This document shows, one piece after another, positions 16,002-24,799 of a stretch of 37,887 bases of DNA. The stretch covers positions 1 to 37,887 of the forward strand of contig NZ_VTDM01000028.1 of assembly GCF_015627105.1 (NCBI RefSeq), in the 5' to 3' direction. A program made the translations under genes and the position numbers. The notes under the pieces are model-generated. The model was not told where the DNA came from. It worked only from the letters and a program-made list of their open reading frames with translations, and made no database searches. The DNA comes from Acinetobacter baretiae. GTDB lineage: Bacteria; Pseudomonadota; Gammaproteobacteria; Pseudomonadales; Moraxellaceae. Within the stretch, counting starts at the first letter, position 1. Every line of letters begins with the position of its first letter.

Positions 16002-17002
16002 TGAATTATGAACATGACCACCCTTTTATTCCTGCACATCATCAATTGTCGTTACTGATTGATTTATCTCGACAATACCATTTAGATGACCATATTTTAC
16101 TTAGTGGTAGTGGACTGTTTTTACAGGATATTTTATCTGCCAACAAAAAAATATCTTATCTTCAATTTATGAAAGTACTCTACAATGCCAAACATCACTT
16201 TCACAGTGATGATATACATTTTTTATTTGGTCAACGCTGTTTAACTACACCATTTAATCATGCTTTAAAATCTATTTTATATGCGCAAAATTTTGAACAA
16301 GTATTACAGCGTTGCTTGGAATTTCACGCCTTTGTATGTCCGTGGTTAACACCTAAAATTATGAAAAATGATCATGAAGTGATCATTTATTGGTTAAATG
16401 TACCCCGTGATCATGAAGGTTTATTTTTACTTGAAATGAGCATGAGTGCATTTAAAGCATTGTCTCGTGACGTATTTGGTGAAAAAGTCGCATGGCAGTT
16501 TGATTTTAATATTGAAGAACCTGATTACATTGAACAATATTGGAGTCACTTGGGCGACCAATTGCATTTTAAACAGCCTATTTCATGTATGCGCCTCGCC
16601 ATTGAGCATCTACAAAAACCATTACAGCAATACTCATTTACCCTCTCTTCAACATCTTATATACAAGCAAAATATGAAATTGAAAAATATAAACTTCAGC
16701 AAAGTTTTTTAGAAGCCATTTATCAATACTTAATGCAACACATTGCGCAGGGCGTATCATTAGAAAGTACTGCTCATCATTTTTCCATGAGTAGTGCGAC
16801 ACTCAAACGTAAACTTAAAAAACACAACAGCTCTTTTCAAGCACAAATTGATCAATGCCGTTTGCATACAGCTATTATTTTACAGCGGGTACATGGTTTC
16901 AATGGTGATCAAATTGCCCATCATTTAGCCATTAATGACCCTACTAATTTTCGTAGAGCATTTAAGCGTTGGTGTGGTTTAAATATACAACAATTTGTTT
17001 AA
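16001..17002 (+). CDS. AraC-family transcriptional regulator (arabinose-binding-like N-terminal domain)
   Basis: Cytoplasmic DNA-binding regulator of 333 residues. The N-terminal 200 or so residues resemble the effector domain of OruR/ArgR-like AraC proteins, with FEQVLQRCLEFHAFVCPWLTP. The C-terminal two helix-turn-helix units include LESTAHHFSMSSATLKRKLKKHNSSFQAQIDQCRL and IAHHLAINDPTNFRRAFKRWCGLN. The ATG overlaps the stop of the GGDEF gene, so the two are translationally coupled. It is divergent from the phytase receptor operon and downstream of the phased repeat array, which makes it a candidate regulator of that locus. Its effector is unknown. Confidence 0.85.
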   Translation: MNYEHDHPFIPAHHQLSLLIDLSRQYHLDDHILLSGSGLFLQDILSANKKISYLQFMKVLYNAKHHFHSDDIHFLFGQRCLTTPFNHALKSILYAQNFEQVLQRCLEFHAFVCPWLTPKIMKNDHEVIIYWLNVPRDHEGLFLLEMSMSAFKALSRDVFGEKVAWQFDFNIEEPDYIEQYWSHLGDQLHFKQPISCMRLAIEHLQKPLQQYSFTLSSTSYIQAKYEIEKYKLQQSFLEAIYQYLMQHIAQGVSLESTAHHFSMSSATLKRKLKKHNSSFQAQIDQCRLHTAIILQRVHGFNGDQIAHHLAINDPTNFRRAFKRWCGLNIQQFV

Positions 17003-17467
17003 TGTACCACATTTAGAGCTAGACACATTTTGGCCAAAGACCAAATTAGAAAAATATACAAAACAAATGCATAATTTTGGCTTTGCTGCACAGTAAACAT
17101 AGACTTCTTATTTTTATTTACGTACTGAAAGTTTTTGTCTCATGCTTTAAAACATTCAGATCATGATTTTACGGTGCTTGTTATTAGGCAAGATACTGTA
17201 GGGTGTTTTTGCAACTCCCCTTGTTTTAATGGCCATGTTTTACAATAACTCATGTGTTTAAAAATACCTAAAGTCCGTAATATACCTATTATTTTTAATA
17301 TTTATTGAATATCAATATCTTAATTTTAATATAACAATCTTTTTCAAAGACGGTATAAAATAGTCGTCATCTACATATTTATTTTAATATTACAATAAGC
17401 ATATAGTGATACCATATAGTTAAATTTCAGTATGTTATAAACAAAAAAATAATATAGGTCAGCTCAT
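17003..17467. other. 465-bp AT-rich intergenic region
   Basis: No gene-sized open frame, RNA gene or clear intrinsic terminator is seen between the AraC regulator and eamA. The short palindrome tttggccaaa occurs just after the AraC gene. The last 150 bp are very AT-rich and presumably hold the eamA promoter, but I cannot single out one convincing -35/-10 pair. Confidence 0.5.
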
Positions 17468-18367
17468 ATGAACACCAAAGACTTACTCCTTGCATGTGTT
17501 GTTATTTTGGCATGGGGTATCAACTTTGTGGTCATTAAATTAGGCGTTCAAGATATACCTCCATTTTTATTGGGTGGTTTACGTTTCATTTGTGTTGCCT
17601 TTCCTGCCATTTTTTTTCTTAAACGACCTCCTGTACCTATTTACTTAATCTTACTGTATGGCTTAACCATGTGTTTTGGCCAATTTAGTTTGTTATTTTT
17701 TGCCATGTATTTAGGTATGCCTGCAGGAATTGCTTCTTTAGCCTTACAATCGCAAGCATTTTTTACATTATTACTGGGTGTTTTGTTTTTAAAAGATCAG
17801 CTACACATGCAACATATTTTTGGTATGCTCATCGCAAGTGTTGGGCTCATTATTTTAGCCATCAGTCGTGGTGGTTTAAATAGTCATGTGCCACTTATTC
17901 CATTTTTATTGATTTTAACCGCAGGACTGTCTTGGGCGATTGGTAACATTTGTAATAAAGTCATTTTAAAACATGCCAATGTAGATGCCCTTTCTTTGGT
18001 GGCATGGGCAGGCCTTGTACCTATTATTCCATTTTTTATGTGTGCTTTATGGCTCGACGGTGCTGAAAAAATTAGTGCCAGTTTTACGCATTTAAGTATT
18101 AAAAGTATCTGTGTGATCTTTTATCTGTCGGTGATTTCATCATTAATTGGCTATGGCTTATGGGGTTATTTACTCAACAAATATGAAACTTGGCGTATCG
18201 CCCCGCTCACTTTATTGATTCCCATTGTTGCTCTTATCGCGGGTTTTATTGCACTTGGAGAACGTTTGTCTTTATGGCAATACATCGGTGTTTGTGTGAT
18301 CGCATTAGGGCTCTGTGTCAATATGTTTGGTCAAAGAGTCATTCATTACTTCAAATCAAGCCATTAA
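17468..18367 (+). CDS. eamA: EamA-type cysteine/O-acetylserine exporter
   Basis: A 299-residue inner-membrane exporter with ten hydrophobic helices in two EamA repeats. It tracks E. coli EamA (YdeD) through its length: LAWGINFVVIKLGVQDIPPFLLGGLRF, GMPAGIASLALQSQAFFTLLLG, LSWAIGNICNKVILKH and YETWRIAPLTLLIPIVAL all match. The E. coli protein exports cysteine-pathway metabolites and amino acids, so a metabolite efflux role is likely, though substrate range in this organism is not known. It stands alone, convergent with the methyltransferase gene 13 bp away. Confidence 0.88.
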   Translation: MNTKDLLLACVVILAWGINFVVIKLGVQDIPPFLLGGLRFICVAFPAIFFLKRPPVPIYLILLYGLTMCFGQFSLLFFAMYLGMPAGIASLALQSQAFFTLLLGVLFLKDQLHMQHIFGMLIASVGLIILAISRGGLNSHVPLIPFLLILTAGLSWAIGNICNKVILKHANVDALSLVAWAGLVPIIPFFMCALWLDGAEKISASFTHLSIKSICVIFYLSVISSLIGYGLWGYLLNKYETWRIAPLTLLIPIVALIAGFIALGERLSLWQYIGVCVIALGLCVNMFGQRVIHYFKSSH

Positions 18368-18380
18368 TCTTTAAACCCAT

Positions 18381-19199
18381 TTAATCAAGGCATTTCGACA
18401 ACGTCACTTGCACATAATCTAGCATGCCCTCTTGATAGAGGGTTTGACATAATTGCGCAGTCATTTTAATTTTAAACCCTGCAGTGCCTGTCCAATGCGC
18501 TGAAGACTGTTGAGACACATATTGTGCAAAACCTGCAAAAACATCTTGGTTCATGACTTGTATATTTAACTGATCATAGCCATACACTTGCGCAAGTTGC
18601 TGTAACGTGTCCGCTGTTTCAAGATGCGCAAAGGTGATATTTGCAGCTTTTAACATGTATTGATATTTTTTTTGTTGTAGCCATGTTTGTTTTAAGCCAC
18701 GCTCATTCAATAATAAATAATGAAACCCCACTCTGGTTTTGAAGGACACTAAATGCTGAATTGCCATAAAAAAATCAGAAAGTGCGCTATGGTAAAGTGC
18801 ATCAATACACATAATCACATCATATTGTTGTTTTAACCATTGCAGTGACAAAAAAGAGCTTTGATACACGTCAATATCATCACTAATGCCTTGGAGTTTT
18901 TCAACACTTTCTGCTTGTAGTTCAATTGCAGTGATGTGTTGCACGGCATAATGTTGTTGCCACAGTACTAAACTTGCACCTTGTCCACAGCCCAAATCTA
19001 ACACACGATCGGTTGCGCATAATTGCAATTGATTGGCGAGGGTCATGGCCAGTTGTTGACATGCCTGCACGTAATTTGAGGTCTGTGGTAACCACAGCCC
19101 CAAATTCGTCCAAGGATACCGTGAAGAATCACCAAGCATTGTGGCACTAATTGCATATTTATGCTGTAAAGCCAATCGATGCGACCATGGTTTGAGCAC
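18381..19199 (-). CDS. Class I SAM-dependent methyltransferase
   Basis: A 272-residue methyltransferase. Motif I reads VLDLGCGQGASL (around residue 66), followed by the acidic ribose-binding position in AIELQ. A further strand is VIMCIDALYH. The N-terminal NLGLW and Y-x-QAC segment is typical of small-molecule methyltransferases. It lacks the long catalytic C-terminus of cyclopropane fatty acid synthases. The gene starts one base after the FAD oxidoreductase stop codon, so both are probably translated from one message and act on the same compound. The substrate is unknown. The C-terminal part may shape the substrate pocket. Confidence 0.82.
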   Translation of the reverse strand: MLKPWSHRLALQHKYAISATMLGDSSRYPWTNLGLWLPQTSNYVQACQQLAMTLANQLQLCATDRVLDLGCGQGASLVLWQQHYAVQHITAIELQAESVEKLQGISDDIDVYQSSFLSLQWLKQQYDVIMCIDALYHSALSDFFMAIQHLVSFKTRVGFHYLLLNERGLKQTWLQQKKYQYMLKAANITFAHLETADTLQQLAQVYGYDQLNIQVMNQDVFAGFAQYVSQQSSAHWTGTAGFKIKMTAQLCQTLYQEGMLDYVQVTLSKCLD

Positions 19200-19200
19200 C

Positions 19201-20499
19201 TTAGTAACCTAATTCTGGTGCAATTGTTACTTTCGGCTTCAAGCCAACAAAAGGCAGTGGTGCACCTAAATTTTTAGCAATTTGCATGGCTGAAGTCACT
19301 GCAGATTCTAAAATAGGCAATCCATCACATGACCATGAACCACAAAAATATACTTTACGGTCTGTGGCTTTTTGACGGCGTTGTAATTCAGCATTGAGCT
19401 CAATCGTTTGCCAATTTACAACTGCACGGCTCAGTTTGACGCTCGACACAATTTTTTTCTTATCTATTGGCATGACAGGTCGCCATGTTTGAAACACGGC
19501 TTCTTTACCCACTAAACTAGGTTCAACAGCATTCATCCAAACGGTAAACTGTTGTTTAGTGAATGGACGATCCATCATATAACTGAGTACAGACCAGTCC
19601 TTGCGCCGTGGTGGCATGACTGTGGCATCTGTATGTATAACGAGATCGCCTTCTTCGAATTTAAATTGTTTAAGTAATGCCAGATCTTCTGCAAATTGTG
19701 TCGGATTTAAAAAATCTTCGAGTTTATTGGTTGGGGTCGCAATAATTGTGCGATCAAATAACTGTTTAAATCCAGCGGCATTTTCAACATAGACTTTATC
19801 ATCTTGTAACTCCACTTTTGTTACAGCCGCACCACTTTGAATATCTATACCTTCAATCAACTTACTGACAAATGCAGGCGCGCCTCCTTGTAGCCGAAGC
19901 AGTTGATCTCCGTTGGTTAACTGTTGCAAGAAAACCAATAATGGTTTTGCTGGCCATTCCCCAATGGTTTGTGGGTTGCACGTACAAATGGTATATAACA
20001 CAGGCATGACTGCACCATGCCAAAAAACGTCTTCAATTTCATTTTTATTAATAAATTCAGACAACGTAATGTCTTGGCGTTTAGATTTAAAAAAGCGATA
20101 GATTGCACTTTTCAGTTGCAACATTCCTTTAACTAAGCGTACACCATATTGTTGTAATCCTTTTCGATTGTTAATAATTGGAAAATTACCAATCGGTGCT
20201 CGCGATGTAGTCAACCATGTTTCAATTTTGTCTTCAAACAACCAACTGCACGACATATATGTACGTACAGGAAAAGTATCTATGCCTAAATGTGTCGCAA
20301 GGCTTAAGGTGTTTTTCCATAAGTATGGATTCATCACTCGCAAAGGTGCATCAATTGTCCCCCCATCAAAGGCAATACTATGACCATCCATGCCCCGACC
20401 GGGTAATGCTTCAAATACCGTGATACTATGCCCAGCATCTTTTAAAATTCGCGCAGTAGCTAATCCAGCCATGCCACTACCAATGACTGCTATATCCAC
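19201..20499 (-). CDS. FAD-dependent amine-oxidase-like oxidoreductase
   Basis: A 432-residue flavoprotein. The N-terminal dinucleotide fold reads VIGSGMAGLATARILKDAG, followed by VFEALPGRGMDGHSI. The C-terminal FAD contact is FCGSWSCDGLPILESAVTSA. The protein resembles the NAD/FAD oxidoreductases found near cyclopropane-fatty-acid-synthase-like genes rather than monoamine oxidases proper. It is paired with the methyltransferase one base downstream. An oxidation plus methylation of a lipid or secondary metabolite is plausible by analogy with such pairs, but nothing in the sequence fixes the substrate. Confidence 0.8.
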   Translation of the reverse strand: MDIAVIGSGMAGLATARILKDAGHSITVFEALPGRGMDGHSIAFDGGTIDAPLRVMNPYLWKNTLSLATHLGIDTFPVRTYMSCSWLFEDKIETWLTTSRAPIGNFPIINNRKGLQQYGVRLVKGMLQLKSAIYRFFKSKRQDITLSEFINKNEIEDVFWHGAVMPVLYTICTCNPQTIGEWPAKPLLVFLQQLTNGDQLLRLQGGAPAFVSKLIEGIDIQSGAAVTKVELQDDKVYVENAAGFKQLFDRTIIATPTNKLEDFLNPTQFAEDLALLKQFKFEEGDLVIHTDATVMPPRRKDWSVLSYMMDRPFTKQQFTVWMNAVEPSLVGKEAVFQTWRPVMPIDKKKIVSSVKLSRAVVNWQTIELNAELQRRQKATDRKVYFCGSWSCDGLPILESAVTSAMQIAKNLGAPLPFVGLKPKVTIAPELGY

Positions 20500-20610
20500 A
20501 TTGTAATCCGTTAAAAAGTTTTTTTTATTATGCGTGATCTAAAATAGAAAGACCTTATTAAAAAGTACCATTATGAATAGGTTATGTATCTTTTTTTAAC
20601 ATCATACTCA

Positions 20611-20652
20611 ATGACAGACCCAATCTATCAATGACTAAACAAGGCCTGTCAT
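20611..20652. repeat. Inverted repeat downstream of the copper receptor gene
   Basis: ATGACAG at 20611-20617 and CTGTCAT at 20646-20652 are perfect inverted copies about 60-100 bp past the stop of the leftward receptor gene. On the minus strand the stem extends partly through ggcc/gggt. No T run follows, so it is at best a weak terminator. The arms match the PhoB half-site, but no second unit at 11 bp is present. Confidence 0.4.
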
Positions 20653-20709
20653 CTTTACATTCACTTCATCGTTTATATCAACACAGGTGAACGTATTTTA
20701 AAGCATACA

Positions 20710-22704
20710 TTAAAATTTAAATTCAATCCTTGCCCAATAGTTACGACCAATATTATTGATTTGCTCTGTACCACTAAAGCCCACGTTGGCATTCCCCAAT
20801 TTATTGAGATGTTCGCTATAGTTTTTATTCAAAATATTATCTATACCAAGTGCAAGGGTTACGTCATTATTCCAACGATATGCACCATTGATTGACCATG
20901 TTGCAAACCCTTGGCTTGGGCCCAAATCGTAACCCACAATGTTACCTTGTTTAACACTATAACGATGCTGTGCTGCTACTACCCGCCACAAGGTTCCAAA
21001 ACTATATTGATCAGCCACATAACGTAAATTTACACGAGCTTCTAAAGGCGCAAGTTGTGGCAATGCACGGCGTTGCGTTGTATTTTCACCCCATGCATAC
21101 ATCGCACTAACATCGGTTTGAATATGTGAGGTCAATGCATAACCCATGCCCCATTCTCCCCCTGCAATTTTTGCATTGACATTCATGGCATTGGTTGATG
21201 CACCATACTGCGTCAAAATAAAATTCTGCACATATCCCAAATATGCAGAGGCCCAATGATTCACGCGCTCGCCCTGATACTGATAACCGACATCAAGTTG
21301 TGTGGTCTTTTCCACTTTCACGGTATTAAATACATTGGGGCTACCATTGCCAAACGTAGGTGCAAATATTTCCCAATAATCTGGCATACGCTGTACATGA
21401 CCAATACCAATATACGTGGTGCTATTTAACATCGGAAATTTGCTTTCTAAACGTAGAAAACCACTTGGTAATGTTTGATCACGTTTTTGATTAAAAGTTT
21501 GTTTTGTAGCTCTAAAGTCTTTAACACTCACTGCATCAACACGTGTGCCTAAGACCAATTTATGCTGCTCAGAAAGTGCTTTTGATGCTTCTGAAAATAA
21601 ACCATACGACTCAAATGACATGTCTTTTTGCCGTGGTAATTGTCGATATGCCCGCGTGCCACGTTTACTATGGCTATTATATTGATGATCTAGCCCTGTT
21701 TGCACATGCCAATCACCGAATCGAGTTGTAAGCTCTAGACGCTGATTGAGCGTTTTACGAGCCACGTTCGAGGTCATGGCCATTTTATGCTGAAGAGGTC
21801 TTAATCCATAATTATCCATAACATGATCGTTAAAATTATAATTGATTTGAAAATCAATTTTTTCAAGGATTTCATCTATATACTGTTGCTGTACACGCAA
21901 TCCTAAGTGGTCTCTTGCAAATGCAGTACCATCCATACCACGGCCTGCATACGCCACTTGACCATTGGCTTTCCCTGCCGTTGCTTCTAACCACGTATTT
22001 TCATAAGGTCGCCAACCTAAGGCAAGGTCAGTATTCCATTTTTCCCAATGGGCATGCACTGCTTTTCCTGCACCATCTTGATAATCATCAGATACAGAAC
22101 GGTTTGCATTTAAACGAAGATAATGATTGTTTTCCCCCATGGCCACATCAATATTATGATCTAAACGACCAAATGAACCCATTACTGTACTTACTTGCCC
22201 TTTATAAAATTGATCTGGCTTGAACTCTACAGGTTTACGATCAAACAATACTGTTGCCGCAGACCCCGGATTGGCAAAACGTACCGTTTCAGGGCCTTTA
22301 ATCACTATCATTTGATCAAAGCGTTCTGGTGAAATATACGAGGTTGGTGCATCCATCCGCCCACCACATGCACCCAAGTTTTCTGAATAATCTGACAATA
22401 CTTTAATACGAGAGCCAAACATTCCTCTAAATGTAATATCACTATTGACCATACCTGCACTTTTTACTGCATTAAACCCCATAATATTTTGTAAATATGC
22501 AGCACCATCTACAGAAGGAATCGGCTGTGTGGGTTGCTTTGGGTCTCGTATAACTATTAATCCATTGGCCATATTTCCTTGTTCTGCTGTACTCACAATA
22601 GGACTAAGTTGCACGATCTGATCTACAGCATGTGTAGACGGTAAATATAAAATAGAGCAAACCATCATGGCCAAAGGACAATACATATTTTTTGAAATTG
22701 ACAT
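20710..22704 (-). CDS. oprC: TonB-dependent copper receptor (OprC/NosA type)
   Basis: A 664-residue outer-membrane receptor of the TIGR01778 copper class. The signal peptide ends near STHA. The plug carries PIPSVDGAAYLQNIMGF, ITFRGMFGSRIKVLSD and the diagnostic LGACGGRMDAPTSY. In the last, Cys113 and Met117 form the CxxxM copper motif described for Pseudomonas OprC. Two HxM pairs (His294-Val-Met296 and His306-Lys-Met308) could supply the remaining ligands. The barrel ends GRNYWARIEFKF. It follows the His-rich DUF2946 gene by about 90 bp and is probably co-transcribed. It would need a TonB system, and the one at 5777-9909 is the only one in view. Confidence 0.9.
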   Translation of the reverse strand: MSISKNMYCPLAMMVCSILYLPSTHAVDQIVQLSPIVSTAEQGNMANGLIVIRDPKQPTQPIPSVDGAAYLQNIMGFNAVKSAGMVNSDITFRGMFGSRIKVLSDYSENLGACGGRMDAPTSYISPERFDQMIVIKGPETVRFANPGSAATVLFDRKPVEFKPDQFYKGQVSTVMGSFGRLDHNIDVAMGENNHYLRLNANRSVSDDYQDGAGKAVHAHWEKWNTDLALGWRPYENTWLEATAGKANGQVAYAGRGMDGTAFARDHLGLRVQQQYIDEILEKIDFQINYNFNDHVMDNYGLRPLQHKMAMTSNVARKTLNQRLELTTRFGDWHVQTGLDHQYNSHSKRGTRAYRQLPRQKDMSFESYGLFSEASKALSEQHKLVLGTRVDAVSVKDFRATKQTFNQKRDQTLPSGFLRLESKFPMLNSTTYIGIGHVQRMPDYWEIFAPTFGNGSPNVFNTVKVEKTTQLDVGYQYQGERVNHWASAYLGYVQNFILTQYGASTNAMNVNAKIAGGEWGMGYALTSHIQTDVSAMYAWGENTTQRRALPQLAPLEARVNLRYVADQYSFGTLWRVVAAQHRYSVKQGNIVGYDLGPSQGFATWSINGAYRWNNDVTLALGIDNILNKNYSEHLNKLGNANVGFSGTEQINNIGRNYWARIEFKF

Positions 22705-22794
22705 ATTTTTCTCAAATTTTAGCTAAGACACAGCAATATCAGGTGAAATCACCCAATAAATGTGTTCAATAAATATTTAAATGCATAGATAACG

Positions 22795-23283
22795 TTAGCT
22801 AAAACGTGGAGGTGCTCGCCCTTGTGGTATTAAAAAAAGACGCTGTAAATCAAAGTAAATATGTTTAAACGCACATATAAATGCCAATAGTCTGATGCTT
22901 AATTTTACAAAAACTTCAGTTAGGCCTAAATCTAAAAATGCAATAAGATGACTATATACTGTACAAAATGGGCAATGATGATAAGCATCATGTGACATAG
23001 ATCGATGATCTACTTTGGTATGCTGTGTTATTTGTGTAGACTCATTGAAATCATGCATGGGAAAATCATGAGTATGATGAGCCTCATGGGTTACTAAGGG
23101 TGTTTGAGGCTGTTCAAGCACACCAGTAATGGTCTCGCACAGTACAGCCACCTGCATATTTTGAGGTAAAAAAGGCTGTAAAAATACAGCAAGCTGTAAA
23201 ATAATGGCACTCAAAGAAAGTGCCCACCCCAAAGGAAACAAATGCATAATAACTGTGATTTTTATCATTAAATAGTAACACAT
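22795..23283 (-). CDS. DUF2946-like membrane protein with His/Cys-rich metal-binding segment
   Basis: A protein of up to 162 residues with an N-terminal hydrophobic segment (about 13-40) and a second one near the C-terminus. Between them is a His-rich stretch containing HEAHHTHDFPMHDF, HTKVDHRSMSHDAYHH and CPFC. DUF2946 proteins commonly sit next to TonB-dependent copper receptors, and the histidines and the CxxC pair suggest metal binding. Exact function is not known. The start is uncertain: ATG codons at 23283, 23268 and 23247 are all possible, and none has a strong ribosome site. Confidence 0.72.
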   Translation of the reverse strand: MCYYLMIKITVIMHLFPLGWALSLSAIILQLAVFLQPFLPQNMQVAVLCETITGVLEQPQTPLVTHEAHHTHDFPMHDFNESTQITQHTKVDHRSMSHDAYHHCPFCTVYSHLIAFLDLGLTEVFVKLSIRLLAFICAFKHIYFDLQRLFLIPQGRAPPRFS

Positions 23284-23374
23284 TTCACACTATTTAATGT
23301 ATCTTCACCCCCTCTCAGATCATTAAAAATAATAATAATTTATAAAAATCATATATTTATATTTAAACCCCATT

Positions 23375-23788
23375 TCATTTGATCATTTTTGTATAGAGCC
23401 ACATGCCTAACAGCATAGCGATCATAAAATAAAATGCCTGTAGATACCCTAAGGAAATTAATGCAACAGCAGGTGCAGGGCATATTCCTGAAAGCCCCCA
23501 GCCAACCCCAAACAAAGTTGCACCAATCAATAGTCGCTTATCAACTTGCCGATGTGTAGGCAATTCAATGTATTCATGAAACCAAGTTTGCCGTATTTTA
23601 TGATGCTTGACCCACTGAAATGGAAAGATCGCCACTAAAATTGCCCCAAACATGACAAAGGCTAACCGTGGATTCCATGCTCCAAACAGATCTAAGAAAG
23701 AATGAACTGTTTGCGGATTAATCATGTCTGAAATCATTAAACCGAGTGCAAAGATACCACCCCATAAAAATGCAAATACGTTTTTCAT
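23375..23788 (-). CDS. YeeE/YedE-type half transporter (DUF6691-like)
   Basis: A 137-residue inner-membrane protein with about four hydrophobic helices and the signature GVGWGLSGICPAPAVALIS, a cysteine-containing half of the YeeE/YedE sulfur-transport fold. YeeE homologues (TsuA) take up thiosulfate, and paired half-size versions have been called PmpA/PmpB. The ATG at 23788 has AGGAAC just upstream, which decides against the longer frame to 23836. It follows its partner gene by 10 bp. Sulfur-compound transport is the family expectation, not shown here. Confidence 0.85.
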   Translation of the reverse strand: MKNVFAFLWGGIFALGLMISDMINPQTVHSFLDLFGAWNPRLAFVMFGAILVAIFPFQWVKHHKIRQTWFHEYIELPTHRQVDKRLLIGATLFGVGWGLSGICPAPAVALISLGYLQAFYFMIAMLLGMWLYTKMIK

Positions 23789-23798
23789 GATGTTCCTT

Positions 23799-24206
23799 TT
23801 AGTGAATATATCGTTTAAACACAAAAACTGTGGCAAACCCCATAAACATAAACACCAGTGTTGCTACAATGGAACGCAATGACAAACGACTCACACCACA
23901 GACCCCATGCCCACTTGTACAACCAGAACCTAAGCGTGTACCAAAACCGACCAATAACCCACTAATAATTAACCAAAATGTCGAGGTCTTCAATTCAATA
24001 TTCATGGGTTTGATATGCTGACCAATGATTGTGACCAACATTAATCCAACTAAAAACCAAAAACTACTGCGTTGAAACCAACCTTGCAGGTGAAATTGCT
24101 GTGCAATCATGCCACTCACACCAGCCACTCGACCATGCGTAAATAAATACCCCACTACAGCAATTCCAATGAGTACACCACCAATCAAACTATGTATATA
24201 TTCCAT
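23799..24206 (-). CDS. YeeE/YedE-type half transporter with [10 protein letters not shown] motif
   Basis: First of two paired half-size membrane proteins. About 135 residues carry four hydrophobic helices and the family hallmark [23 protein letters not shown], whose cysteines relay sulfur in the thiosulfate transporter TsuA. I use the ATG at 24206. A TTG at 24212 would add two residues. It is followed directly by the second half, and together they probably form one functional transporter. Confidence 0.86.
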   Translation of the reverse strand: MEYIHSLIGGVLIGIAVVGYLFTHGRVAGVSGMIAQQFHLQGWFQRSSFWFLVGLMLVTIIGQHIKPMNIELKTSTFWLIISGLLVGFGTRLGSGCTSGHGVCGVSRLSLRSIVATLVFMFMGFATVFVFKRYIH

Positions 24207-24260
24207 GATCAATGCTCATCCGCACCTTATTCACAATTTATTATATATTTATTCTTAAAA

Positions 24261-24788
24261 TTAATATAGAGATAAAGACATATGTATGGTCATCCATATA
24301 GGATCTTTTTCTTGTAAAAGCACATCAAAGCCGTGATAGCACCAAAAATCTTTTGCTCCCTTTAAAAAAGGATGAGTATGTAAATAAATAATATCAATAT
24401 TTTTTTTGATTGCCGCTTGTTTCAATTGCTCGACAAGATATGTGGCCACATGTTGTCTGCGATATTCAGGCAATACATAGAGTTTAACTAATTCGACTGT
24501 TGTTTGACGAAAATGAAATAAGTCTTGAAAACGCAAATCATAGGCTTTAAAACCTGCAACGGCAATCAGCTTTTCTTGCTCATAGACCACGATAAAACAA
24601 CCTAACGGATGATCGATAAATACCTGTTGAAAAAATAAAAGATCATCAGGAATAACCTGATGATCTAGCATGGGAAACATGGTTTGACGCGCAGTCATCA
24701 CAAAATCAATAATGCTTGTTATTTGTGAATGATTGGCTTTTTGTACCACGTCAAACCTAAATTGTGTTTTGGTGGTCAAAAAAGCCAT
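24261..24788 (-). CDS. GNAT-family N-acetyltransferase
   Basis: A 175-residue GNAT-fold protein. The acetyl-CoA-binding region is VELVKLYVLPEYRRQHVATYLVEQLKQAA, with the Q/RxxG/A-like loop YRRQHVA, preceded by LIAVAGFKAYDL and followed by the FWCYHGFDVL segment. The start at 24788 has a strong GAGGAAAA ribosome site and lies 11 bp after the siderophore-type receptor gene, so the two are in one operon. It might modify a metallophore or simply be a cotranscribed general acetyltransferase. No substrate can be assigned. Confidence 0.82.
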   Translation of the reverse strand: MAFLTTKTQFRFDVVQKANHSQITSIIDFVMTARQTMFPMLDHQVIPDDLLFFQQVFIDHPLGCFIVVYEQEKLIAVAGFKAYDLRFQDLFHFRQTTVELVKLYVLPEYRRQHVATYLVEQLKQAAIKKNIDIIYLHTHPFLKGAKDFWCYHGFDVLLQEKDPIWMTIHMSLSLY

Positions 24789-24799
24789 ATTTTTCCTCG

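Noticed and set aside
20611..20652. PhoB site downstream of the copper receptor
   Set aside because: The CTGTCAT and ATGACAG arms are inverted, not in 11-bp direct register, and lie between gene ends. A weak stem-loop is the simpler reading.
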